Shown here: piece after piece, positions 1-7,038 of the stretch
Position numbering within the stretch: the first letter of the stretch is position 1
How the letters are laid out: the number at the start of each line of letters is the position of its first letter
NCBI GenBank assembly: GCA_004335635.1
Contig: QAXH01001017.1
Span: forward strand, 1 to 11,452
Reading direction: 5' to 3'
Length of the DNA stretch: 11,452 nucleotides
From: Chloromonas sp. AAM2
Taxonomy: Eukaryota; Chlorophyta; Chlorophyceae; Chlamydomonadales; Chlamydomonadaceae
Position numbers and translations under genes: made by a program
Notes under the pieces: generated by a model
Told to the model about the DNA's origin: nothing
Seen by the model: only the letters and a program-made list of their open reading frames with translations
Database searches by the model: none

Positions 1-1224
1 GCACGTGCCGACGTCTCACTCATAGGTCATCGGTTCGGAAATGTTGAACCACATCTCCAGAAGAAAACAGCTTAGTACCAGCAGCCCAACGCGAACTTTG
101 AACTTCTTGCTCAGGGTAGGTCAGGGCGGCCCGTACACATCCCGACCCGTGTCGTGTGACGGCCTTAAAAAAACAGCCTGCTCAAGTGTGTTTTGCTGCA
201 TAAAAAGTCAGGCCATTCATCCCAATCATTTGAATGTCAATACAAGGTCGACGTTGCGTCCCACAGAGGTCCACCATCGCCATGTGGGATCGCATTCACG
301 CCGCATGGAACTGGTATGGGCAGCCTCTCACTCACCATGCACACGCTCTTGCATCACACGATTCTGTACCAACTATCACAGCCATGACAGCATAGCAATC
401 AGAGCTACTAGCGAGTTGCCACAGGCCATCACAGAGCAACTGCTCTTGAGCCCCTCACCATCTTGGTTTAACAGACAGTGACAACTCGTGTCTCTCATTA
501 AGCCCTAATCAGTCACCACTATCGTCTACACACATGTCGCACCTCACCACACAACACTAGTCATGACTGGGTCACCACACGTCATCCACAGTTCAGTAAC
601 ACCCCACAACATCCCGTTTCTGTTATCATCTTTACGTACAGCGTTGGTCAGATGCGGCCAGAGCGAACCGCCGAAAGAGCAAAAGGACACTGGTGCCGAA
701 TCGCAAGCCCAGTATCCTCTCGTAGGTAATGAACAGCTTCAAGGTATGCGGCTTGGTGGCCTCAGCTAACCTGAACCTTAAACCTTGCTTCCTTAACTTC
801 CTATCCTTGACCTAACTAGCTAACTTGGGTTCAGTAGACCATTTCTACTCCTTCATGCATGGGTACTCCCAAGTCAGCTGGACACAAGCTGCCGGCACGC
901 TTCACGTGCCTCCGTCCAATCACAAGTCGGAAGGCAGGATTTCCAAAGCGACCTGCAGACAAGCAGTTCGTGTGCATCATTGCGTTAGATTCGCTCCAGG
1001 CAACCGGCATGTGCCACCATGGCTTTCCATGCACGCTCAGCCACCTCGTGAAACTTGTTGCAGCTGCGTGCCCAATCAATTAACATCCAACCTAGTATCC
1101 ACACCTAAACCTACTAGAACCCTTTGCCAATAATAGACATTTGGTTGTTGCCAGTTGCCAGGCCAGAGCATGCAAGAGGCAAGCCTTGACGTGACTAATC
1201 CTAACTCGACACTACTCCAAGCTC
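1..1224. other. Non-coding stretch, left flank and probable 3' UTR
   Basis: No exon, RNA gene or conserved protein segment was recognised on either strand. Open frames here (for example plus-strand 41-481) give Ser/His/Cys/Thr-rich translations with no family resemblance and are probably chance. The part next to 1225 should hold the 3' UTR of the minus-strand gene that ends there. I see no TGTAA poly(A) signal of the chlamydomonadalean type on the minus strand in this stretch, so the transcript end cannot be placed. A 16-bp element beginning CACGTGCCGACGT at 2-17 matches, inverted with one mismatch, a piece of the divergent promoter (6812-6827). Confidence 0.5.
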
Positions 1225-1246
1225 CTAACTCAACACTACAGGCCCC
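1199..1246. repeat. 24-bp tandem duplication across the stop codon
   Basis: The 17-bp core TCCTAACTCGACACTAC (1199-1215) recurs with one mismatch at 1223-1239, a period of 24. Read on the minus strand, the second unit carries the TAG stop of the DUF1995 gene. The first repeats it eight codons downstream in the same frame. Confidence 0.7.
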
Positions 1247-1330
1247 ACCTCTTTCAGTGAGGGCATGGTGTCCGACGTCCAAATGAGCCGCAGCTCACTC
1301 TCGTTCTTGGGGTTGCGGCGGAACACACAC
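1225..1330 (-). CDS. DUF1995 gene exon 10 (stop codon)
   Basis: Completes Trp280 and encodes CVFRRNPKNESELRLIWTSD then TMPSLKEVGPVVLS and TAG (281-314). The join GPW-CVFRR matches the family's PGPWQVLRR, and TMPSLKEV is the usual C-terminal motif. The acceptor is TTATGCAG. A 24-bp tandem copy just after the stop repeats the last codons in frame. Confidence 0.9.
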
Positions 1331-4300
1331 CTGCATAACAGACACACAGTGAGACGTTGCAGATTTGAATGGGAAGACAAACATGAAGGAACACACACAA
1401 CATGAGGCCTAAGCCGAGCCTTGCTGCATCACGAGGTACCATACCTTTGTCTGTGAGCCGTGCCTGGCCCTTCTTTCCAGCAGATCACCCACACCACACA
1501 TGAACAGACACTATGGAGATGTCACAGGCGTGGAAGGAGTGGCTCCACTTGCGCTGTGCTCTTCCTCATGTACTAGTCTGCGCTCTTACCACAACCAGGT
1601 GCCAATCAGTCTGCGCTCTTACCAGGTGCCAACTAGTCTGTGCTCTTACCACAACCAGGTGCCAACTAGTCTGCGCTCTTACCACAACCAGGTGCCAACT
1701 AGTCTGCGCTCTTACCACAACCAGGTGCCAACTAGTTTCGAGCAGTAGGCTTGATTCAGGTTACTTGACATGCACAGGTACCAACATGAACTGCACCACT
1801 CGCAAGGTATTGGACAGCCCCCCTCCATCCATCGCTTTGGCATCTTCCTCACCATGGTCCAGGGTAGGCCCTGAAGAGCGCTCCCGGCCTGGTGCCCTTG
1901 AAGTTGTGAATGTAGTACGCCTGCTCGAACTTGGGCAGGAACTCAGCTGTCAGCTTGGCTAGTTCCTGGAAAGCCCAGGCGGTGTAGTAACCGCCTGCAG
2001 ACGAAAACCCAAAGCAAAGGAAAGAATATAGGCACAGCTAATGACAGGGTGTAGGCAAGGCCACAGGCATGTTGAAGGCAAGGCCAAACAGAAGCGTGAA
2101 GCTGTTTGTTTTCCCTCCCTCCCTGGACTGAAGGCCAAGTACCACACGCACACGCACGCACGCACAGAAGACATGAAGCATGCATGTTCACCGAGTCGTG
2201 CCCCGCTTCAGCTGCCATCAACATGTTGTGCGTACCCACTGTGGGGCGTCTGGTGGACACAAACTGAACCCTGTCTGACTGTGGGGCGTCTGGTGGACAC
2301 AAAGTGAACCCTGTCAAACTCTGGGGCGTCTGGTGGACACAAAGTGAAGCCTGTCTGACTGTGGGGAATGCCTCATCCCCTTTGTCAGACAGTCCCATCA
2401 ACCTTCCATAAACAACACCAGGTAGTCACTGCCCATGCCGATCTGAATGCACCCGTCTTCAACTGTGGATTCCCTTGTAAAACTACTGTTCTGTGTTTGT
2501 GTGTTGTGCAGAAGCATGAGCAGCTACTGCACCCAAGCGGCCTTTCCTACCATTGTCCGGTGTGAAAACGGGTAGAAAACAGCGCACCCCCACCTCGCAG
2601 ATTCCCAAGGCATCAAGAGAAGCTTCAGTTCCTCGTCCTGCGCATGTGTATGTTGTACTGAAGCACATGCCCTCACTGCACCCTCTCACCCCTCAATCTG
2701 TCCAGTTCGCCGTTGAAGATGACCATGGGAATGTCCCTGTCCCGCGCCACCTGGGTGTAGATGTCGTTCACTGCGCTCAACTCTTCTGCCAAGGCCAGAA
2801 CAGATGCAACAGTGTCAGTTGGCTGACTGTGCCCTGACTGCAAGGGAGGGGGTGGGAGCAGCACTTGACTGACTGTTATGTTATCCAGCAATACAAGGTG
2901 GGCCCAGCACTTGACTGACTGCAGTACTGTGCGCTGTACAAGGGAGAGCCGTGCAGGCTAGACACTGCTAGTCTGCGCGCTCACCTCTAGGGTTGAAGCA
3001 GGGGTAGGCGACCACGTACATGCGATCCGAGTCAGCCACCTGACAGCCACCACACAAGTGTTCAGAAGGTGTTCGATTTATTGCAATTTGCAGAACACAA
3101 TATGCTTTGGGCGTATTGCGACCTGTGATGATGTTGAGCCAGAGGGGCACAGACGGTTCATGCAATGCCGCTAGCAGAAATGCGCTCATGCAAGCATGTG
3201 CTTGCCAGGCATGCCCCGGACTGCAGCCTATCTGTTGTGCGGAGATGGCCATGGGGGTGTGTGGCTCCAGTCAGGTGGATATGACACATGAAGTGCCAGT
3301 CAGGGGCATGCAAGCAGCCAAACGGCCTTTATTCCGGTCATCCCCTCCCAACAAGTAAACAGTAACCAGGTGGCCGCCTCCACACATGGACAGTGCCCTG
3401 CCCTGCCCTGCCCACCTGTGTAATCGGACTGAACTTCTTCCCGCCAAAACCGATATTGAGTCCAATGGTGGCCCAGATGGCGTTCTGCATGGTGCATGGA
3501 CATGGGCAACTAGGGTGCATGGTGCATGGACATGGGCAGCTAGGGTGCATGGTGCATGTGCAAGTGCAAGTGCATGTGCATGTGCATGTGCATGTGCATG
3601 TGCATGTGCATGTGCATGTGCATGTGCATGTGCATGGGCAACTCTGTTGTCATAGAAGTCCCACAGTCTGTGCTTAAGCATCGCGGACTACTACATGGCT
3701 GGATACGCCTGTGTGCATGAGTTTGGGCATGACGTGTGACAGCAGGTAAGCAACTTGTTCAACAGCTTAGCCACGCCATGCAAGCTTGCCTCTGCATTAC
3801 GGGACTTGACGGTGCACCTGCCTCAGGCATCATGCCTGTGCACAGCGACCAGCCTTGCTGGATCGGTCTTCAGCAGCCGTGTTCACGGCCTAACACAGCA
3901 CACAAACAACCGGCCCAACAACACACTGGAAGCTGTCGCTAGATCACTACAGGGGAGACTAGAACAAAAACTCTCCAGGCCGTAATTTCAACTCCAATTC
4001 CCCGACCTATCCAGGTCAACCTCCTCTGCCCATCCAAAAAAAAGTTTGCCAGTTCTGGGACACTTCCTGGGATATACCCAGTCTTCACTTGACAACCCTT
4101 ACGTAGTTGAGGATAGATTTCCATGGTTGAGTCTGAGTTCAGGTGTCTGAGTTCAGGTGTCTGAGTTCAGAAGTTGGTTTTGGTTTTACAAGATCTCACA
4201 AGACACCATTTGAGCACTTCAGTCCTCACTCTGACCTGTTCTGTGAGCCACCCCATCCCCCTCTGACCTGTTCTGTGAGCCATCCCATCTTGTAGCTCGT

Positions 4301-6683
4301 GTCCGTGAAAACTGGATCCAGAGCAGCTCTCCCCGCGGCCGGGTCGAGGGTCTGGCCGGATTCAGCCACGGCTAGCTCCTGGCGGTCGGGCCTGGACATG
4401 GGCATGGGAATATTGGGGCACAGAGCGCATGGAATGAAGGACATGGGCCATGGGAACACGGGAACATTGGATCATGGGGCATGGGACATGCGACACAGGG
4501 AACATGGGCCATGGGACATGCGACACAGGGAACATGGGCCATGGGACATGCGACACAGGGAACATGGGAGCATGGGACATGCGACACAGGGAACATGGGC
4601 CATGGGACATGCGACACAGGGAATATGGGCCATGGGACATGCGACACAGGGAACATGGGGCATGGGACATGCGACACAGGGAACATGGGAGCATGGGAGG
4701 CATGTGCCACATGTGGTTCATCAAATACAGGAAATACTGCGGTACGAGCACTGCTGTCTGACGACAGCCTCGTTTGACGACAGCCTCAGGAACGGCACCC
4801 AACATGTAAGAGCATGTAAGAGCACTTGTGATTGTCTGTTCACCCCCGGTTCCCTTGCCACTGATGTGATGTCTGCCCTTTATGTGCCTTCAACCAAACG
4901 TCCAATCCGAAAGAGCTCCTGTGATAGTCTGTTTATAACTCGATTCCCATGCGTCTTGAATGTCTCGTCAGACCACCTGCAAGCGCACCCCATGTTGTCT
5001 ATCTCACCAGAAGACTCTCACTGAGGGCGCCATGTCCCTGAACGCCCCCAGGAACTGGCGCAGGAAGGCCATGCTCTTATTCATTTCTGAGCTGCCGTCA
5101 CCGTCGCCTGCACGGGGGGGGTGCCGCACACCATGGAACAACTGAGGTGCCTGTGGGCCTGTGCTCACTGACTTTGCACATAGCCTTTCCGAATTGTTAT
5201 GATTCAGATTCTTGGCATTGTAACAGCCGACCTGGTCAAAAGCACCTGACATGTACAGCCAACCCAGGTTCTACTTTGCAATACCGATGGTGGCATGCGG
5301 CGTGGAGCCACTGAGCAGACCCATTGTGCGAAGTCGGGCTGCTGACACGCTTAGATGCGTAAGTGTGGCCATGACCCCATGGACTCTGTTCGTGGCGCTC
5401 CAGAGGGCCGTGCAACCACTGAGGTTTAGGAACAGCTAACTAGTGATGGCTCCCCCTGCAGAACAACCGGACGCGGGTTCAGCCAACCGGACGCGGTGGG
5501 AAGCAAGTGTGAATGCATGTTGCAATACCGTTGGCCCATTTCACTGCCTTGCCCTCCATCTTATGTGATCTGTCTTCCAAGTACCTTGCACGCTAGCGAG
5601 GCCAGTGGGGGGGAACTCAACCTGCACAAAGCAAATTAAACCCACCCTCACTTAGCTGCCATGAATGCCATTCTCAATGCACAAGAGGGTCGCAGCTATA
5701 CAGCGTGGCTATTCTCATGATCTCTGAGTGCCTGACTGGGGGTAACAGCTCATTTATGTACGTGTTTGCTGAGACAATGAAGTTTCTGCTCAAGTCATGG
5801 AAGCGCTTGCTGTACATCGTAGATAGCAGGTCTACGATTCATAGACGTCGGTTTTGTTTGCGCATGCGTGTGCTGCCTGCTAGTGAGCGTCTATCGCTCA
5901 CCTCAAGGAGCCTGTGTCCGTCTGCAATGGCTGCCTTGACGCTCTCCTGCACCTGACGTATGGCCTGGTCGTAGCTGGCTGGGAACGCCTGCGCAGTGGT
6001 ATGTACATCGTCATCCTCATGTCCATCATCATTATGTATGGCCATAGTAGTGACTACATGGGTAATGAAAACATGAAAAGGTCAGGCTTGAATGATGCAG
6101 AGCGGCATGCCAGCAGCCCTTGCCAATCCGTGGTTGGGCTCTGCTCCTGCCTGTGCAGGTACGTCAGCAACTGCAGACTCTTCAATGGGCAAGTGAGAAA
6201 TGGATGTGAACGTGTTCAAGGTCAGCTACAGGTCCTCGCCTGTCGCCTGGTAGCCCTTTCACCACTTTTGTCAAGTTTATGTTAGGCTGGCGCCACTTAT
6301 GGTTTGGCAAGTGACATTGTACTCCACCCTAGCACTCTCAAGGGCTGTTGGCAAGATGCCTGGGCGCATGCTGGCCTGTCACTGCTTTTTGCAGTAGAAC
6401 GGGCATCCCCCCCCCACCGGTCCCTGGCCCCACCGGATACGGCAATCTAACCCTAACATGCCTCTTCGACCCAGGATGCCCAAATGTTGACCAGTTGAAC
6501 ATCAGCCCCAGCCCATGCCACACATAAGGGCAACATATCGCAGCAACATCATACCGCTGTTTTTGATGCTGTCGACTGATTGGCGTTGGAGAAAGCCTTG
6601 ACCTGACGCCGATTGCATCCATGCACGAGAGTCTGCTCCGCACACCGGTGGCGGGCGGTCAAGCCTCTGGAGCCCTGTAACAT
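1225..6683 (-). CDS. DUF1995-family chloroplast protein, complete, ten exons
   Basis: Seen: ten exons (6683-6555, 5988-5902, 5621-5585, 5107-5008, 4391-4268, 3484-3416, 3039-2985, 2785-2690, 1994-1853, 1330-1225) join in phase across nine GT-AG introns to give 945 nt, 314 residues and a TAG stop. Residues 1 to about 43 are Arg/Ser/Thr-rich with a V-x-A site (VKA, 28-30), like an algal transit peptide. The mature part carries AFPASYDQAI (44-53), VEFPPTGLASVQG (73-85), VAYPCFN (192-198), FNGELDRLRGGYY (224-236), FLPKFEQAYYIHNFKG (251-266), ALFRAYPGPW (271-280) and TMPSLKEV (301-308). Known: these are hallmarks of DUF1995 (Pfam PF09353), found in cyanobacteria and plastids; the closest type I recall is Arabidopsis AT5G27560, and LPA3 is a more distant member linked to photosystem II. 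The biochemical role is unknown. The start is the first in-frame ATG after an upstream TAA. Length fits the family. Confidence 0.92.
1575..1733. repeat. 33-bp minisatellite, five copies, in DUF1995 intron 9
   Basis: Copies lie at 1575-1607, 1608-1634 (27 bp, lacking six bases), 1635-1667, 1668-1700 and 1701-1733; each begins AGTCTG. The host intron is 1331-1852. On the sense (minus) strand each unit carries GGTAAGAGC, a good 5' splice-site match, and CGCAG. Confidence 0.92.
1853..1994 (-). CDS. DUF1995 gene exon 9
   Basis: Encodes GGYYTAWAFQELAKLTAEFL, then PKFEQAYYIHNFKG and ALFRAYPGPW (233-280), the best conserved block of the domain. The acceptor is GTCTGCAG and the donor CCATG|GTGAGG, splitting Trp280 TG|G. 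Confidence 0.93.
2239..2366. repeat. 40-bp minisatellite, about 3.2 copies, in DUF1995 intron 8
   Basis: Units lie at 2239-2278, 2279-2318 and 2319-2358, with a partial unit at 2359-2366. Each begins CTGTGGGGCGTCTGGTGGAC or a one-base variant. They lie in intron 8 (1995-2689), which otherwise holds an AC/CACG-rich stretch near 2143-2165 and nothing else recognisable. Confidence 0.9.
2690..2785 (-). CDS. DUF1995 gene exon 8
   Basis: Encodes EELSAVNDIYTQVARDRD then IPMVIFNGELDRLRG (201-233). FNGELDR is the most diagnostic motif of this DUF1995 subfamily. I chose the acceptor TTGGCAG at 2786-2787 because it alone restores phase with exon 7. An upstream TTGCAG near 2822 would add about 12 codons out of phase. 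The donor is GTGAGA and splits Gly233. Confidence 0.9.
2985..3039 (-). CDS. DUF1995 gene exon 7
   Basis: A 55-nt exon encoding VADSDRMYVVAYPCFNPR (183-200) plus the first base of Glu201. DSD..YVVAYPCFN is the conserved strand and Asn-containing turn of the domain. The acceptor is CTGTCAG and the donor GAG|GTGAGC, phase 1. Confidence 0.88.
3416..3484 (-). CDS. DUF1995 gene exon 6
   Basis: Encodes NAIWATIGLNIGFGGKKFSP then ITQ (160-182), 23 codons, phase 0 at both ends. It is less conserved than its neighbours and corresponds to the variable segment before the VAYPCFN strand. The acceptor (CCATGCAG) lies at the edge of a 30-bp minisatellite. The donor is CAG|GTGGGC. Confidence 0.75.
3486..3562. 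repeat. 30-bp minisatellite beside the exon 6 acceptor
   Basis: Units TGCATGGTGCATGGACATGG... lie at 3486-3515 and 3516-3545, with a partial third that runs into the TGCATG array. The array abuts the 3' splice site of exon 6 (acceptor AG at 3485-3486), so the splice site itself sits on the repeat edge. Confidence 0.88.
3553..3636. repeat. (TGCATG)14 hexanucleotide array
   Basis: Fourteen contiguous hexamers, twelve TGCATG and two TGCAAG near the left end, in DUF1995 intron 5 (3485-4267). The pure part alternates purine and pyrimidine strictly. Frames through it give poly(Ala-His) or poly(Val-His) translations, which are not genes. Confidence 0.95.
3637..4130. other. Unique part of DUF1995 intron 5, no gene seen
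   Basis: No conserved coding segment is needed between exons 5 and 6, because they join directly in phase 0. The only coding-like fragment is LKHRLWDFYDNR on the minus strand near 3643-3690, considered and not accepted. An A-run lies at 4036-4043. Confidence 0.5.
4131..4170. repeat. 14-bp tandem repeat, 2.9 copies
   Basis: GTCTGAGTTCAGGT at 4131-4144 and 4145-4158, then a 12-base partial copy at 4159-4170. It lies in DUF1995 intron 5, shortly after (in the sense direction) the duplicated donor. Confidence 0.9.
4229..4292. repeat. 32-bp tandem duplication of the exon 5 end and donor
   Basis: Copies at 4229-4260 and 4261-4292 share CTCTGACCTGTTCTGTGAGC and beyond, with few mismatches at the far end. 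In the sense direction the first-met copy contains the true exon 5 end, ACAGAACAG|GTCAGAG. The second reproduces exon end and donor 32 nt into the intron. Confidence 0.85.
4268..4391 (-). CDS. DUF1995 gene exon 5
   Basis: Completes Trp118 and encodes PDRQELAVAESG through YKMGWLTEQ (119-159). The W-PD...Y-x2-GWLT pattern corresponds to the FPD...LDYLT stretch of plant homologues. The acceptor is CATGTCCAG, at the end of a long AG-free tract. The donor is CAG|GTCAGA; exon end and donor are duplicated 32 bp further on. Confidence 0.88.
4485..4696. repeat. 30/31-bp minisatellite, seven copies, in DUF1995 intron 4
   Basis: Units start GACATGCGACACAGGGAACA at 4485, 4515, 4545, 4576, 4606, 4636 and 4666. 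Units three and seven are 31 bp (GGGAGCATGG instead of GGGCCATGG). Degenerate relatives fill 4396-4484 up to the exon 5 acceptor. The array is stop-free in several frames and gives spurious open frames. No spacers separate the units. Confidence 0.93.
5008..5107 (-). CDS. DUF1995 gene exon 4
   Basis: Encodes GDGDGSSEMNKSMAFLRQFL and onward to VRVFW (85-118). This matches the DUF1995 segment in which a Gly/Asp/Glu loop is followed by a helix and a strand before a W/F-PD motif. The acceptor follows a run of eight C (CCCCCCCCGTGCAG). The donor is GTGAGA and splits the Trp118 codon TG|G. A second GTGAG 14 nt earlier would lose the phase. Confidence 0.88.
5464..5497. repeat. 20-bp period direct repeat in DUF1995 intron 3
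   Basis: CAACCGGACGCGG occurs at 5464 and 5484. It lies in intron 3 (5108-5584), where nothing else is recognised. Confidence 0.7.
5585..5621 (-). CDS. DUF1995 gene exon 3 (37-nt microexon)
   Basis: Encodes VEFPPTGLASVQ (73-84) plus the first base of Gly85. The acceptor is TTTGTGCAG and the donor GTACTT. The microexon is needed both to complete the family's EVEFP motif and to restore the phase between exons 2 and 4. It contains a run of seven C (sense strand) in the Phe-Pro-Pro codons. Confidence 0.88.
5816..5838. other. Inverted repeat, 8-bp stem and 7-nt loop
   Basis: ATCGTAGA at 5816-5823 pairs perfectly with TCTACGAT at 5831-5838. It lies in DUF1995 intron 2 (5622-5901). Role unknown; it may be chance. 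Confidence 0.5.
5902..5988 (-). CDS. DUF1995 gene exon 2
   Basis: Encodes residues 44-72, AFPASYDQAI to HRLLE: the N-terminal helix of the DUF1995 domain (pattern FP-x4-QA...A-x3-G-x-R-LLEVEFP). The acceptor is GCGCAG and the donor GTGAGC; phase 0 at both ends. A reading that starts further upstream, at an ATG near 6045, is open but has weak (Asp/His-rich) composition. Confidence 0.85.
5989..6554 (-). other. DUF1995 intron 1, no further exon accepted
   Basis: GT-AG intron of 566 nt joining the transit peptide to the DUF1995 domain in phase 0. It contains a C9 run near 6409-6417 and a short CTAACCCTAAC motif at 6447-6457. On the minus strand near 6105-6200 a Pro/Ala/Glu-rich frame (PIEESAVADVPAQAG) looks faintly coding, but it has no usable donor and is not needed for phase. 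Confidence 0.6.
6555..6683 (-). CDS. DUF1995 gene exon 1 (start codon, transit peptide)
   Basis: Encodes residues 1-43, beginning MLQGSRGLTA. The translation is basic and almost free of acidic residues, and contains RRQVKAF, a typical algal stromal processing context (V-x-A). It ends ...ACAGCG at a GTATGA donor, phase 0. The next exon also starts in phase 0, so the join KTA-AFPASY is clean. Confidence 0.8.
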
Positions 6684-6882
6684 CTTTTCGTATAAGATAT
6701 CCAGAGATCCTCCAGATTGAAGCCCTGATGGAGTGTAACCTGTTACCTCCTGTTAGTCCTTTGCCGTGATGATGGCCTCGCACGCGCACAAATCCCACTA
6801 ATCTCGCTGAGGAAACGTCGGCACGTGAGATTGCAAACCCTACAGGGCTGCGAAGCGTCTCTGCCCCACATTCACCGCTGGC
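6684..6882. promoter_or_regulatory. Divergent (bidirectional) promoter
   Basis: Only 199 bp separate the two start codons, so both 5' UTRs and a shared core promoter must fit here. Visible elements are a perfect 5-bp-arm dyad GTAAC-CT-GTTAC (6735-6746), a second CTGTTA just after it, and GAAACGTCGGCACGTG (6812-6827). The last contains a CACGTG G-box and an ACGT core of the kind bound by bZIP and bHLH factors. No clear TATA box is seen. In-frame stops lie upstream of each chosen ATG (for the plus gene, TGA at 6826). Confidence 0.65.
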
Positions 6883-7038
6883 ATGCGCTGCCTCACATGC
6901 TTGGCGCTGCGCCAGCGGCAGCAGGGCCTCCTGCTGCTGAGGCAGGCCACCACTTTGGCGGGCGCTGCTTCTGCAGAGCTACTGCAACGTCCTGAGCAGC
7001 TTACGTCATCTTCACAACTAGCCCAATCAGAGCTTGAG
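6883..7038 (+). CDS. Unknown gene exon 1 (start codon, presequence)
   Basis: Encodes residues 1-52, MRCLTCLALR to QSELE. The donor is GAG|GTGCGC, phase 0. It is followed by a 144-nt intron that happens to be open. Confidence 0.75.

Noticed and set aside
41..481. 146-codon plus-strand open frame
   Set aside because: Ser/His/Thr/Arg-rich translation without recognisable features, no convincing splice or start context, and an overlapping frame of similar quality.
1445..1500. Candidate DUF1995 exon reading VICWKEGPGTAHRQR in intron 9 (minus strand), with a GTATGG donor
   Set aside because: No AG acceptor precedes it in the right phase. The direct join of exons 9 and 10 gives GPW-CVFRR, which matches the family.
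3271..3681. Poly(Ala-His) protein on the minus strand
   Set aside because: It is an artefact of the TGCATG array. It runs through the exon 6 boundary in a frame other than the DUF1995 frame.
3643..3690. Candidate extra DUF1995 exon reading LKHRLWDFYDNR (minus strand)
   Set aside because: The composition looks coding, but the donor (GTTGCC) is poor, the acceptor unclear, and exons 5 and 6 already join in phase at a length fitting the family. cDNA could still show it as an alternative exon.
4485..4696. CRISPR-like array of 30-bp repeats
   Set aside because: The units are directly contiguous with no spacers, lie in an intron of a eukaryotic gene and vary like a minisatellite.
4299..5024. 241-codon open frame on the plus strand, and mirrored frames on the minus strand
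   Set aside because: The frame is kept open by the 30-bp minisatellite and gives a repetitive Met/Gly/His translation. It overlaps real DUF1995 exons on the other strand.
6105..6200. Minus-strand PIEESAVADVPAQAG frame as an extra DUF1995 exon
   Set aside because: There is no good donor before the TGA that closes it, and exons 1 and 2 join in phase without it.
6447..6457. Telomere-like CTAACCCTAAC
   Set aside because: Only about one and a half units, inside an intron, with no array.
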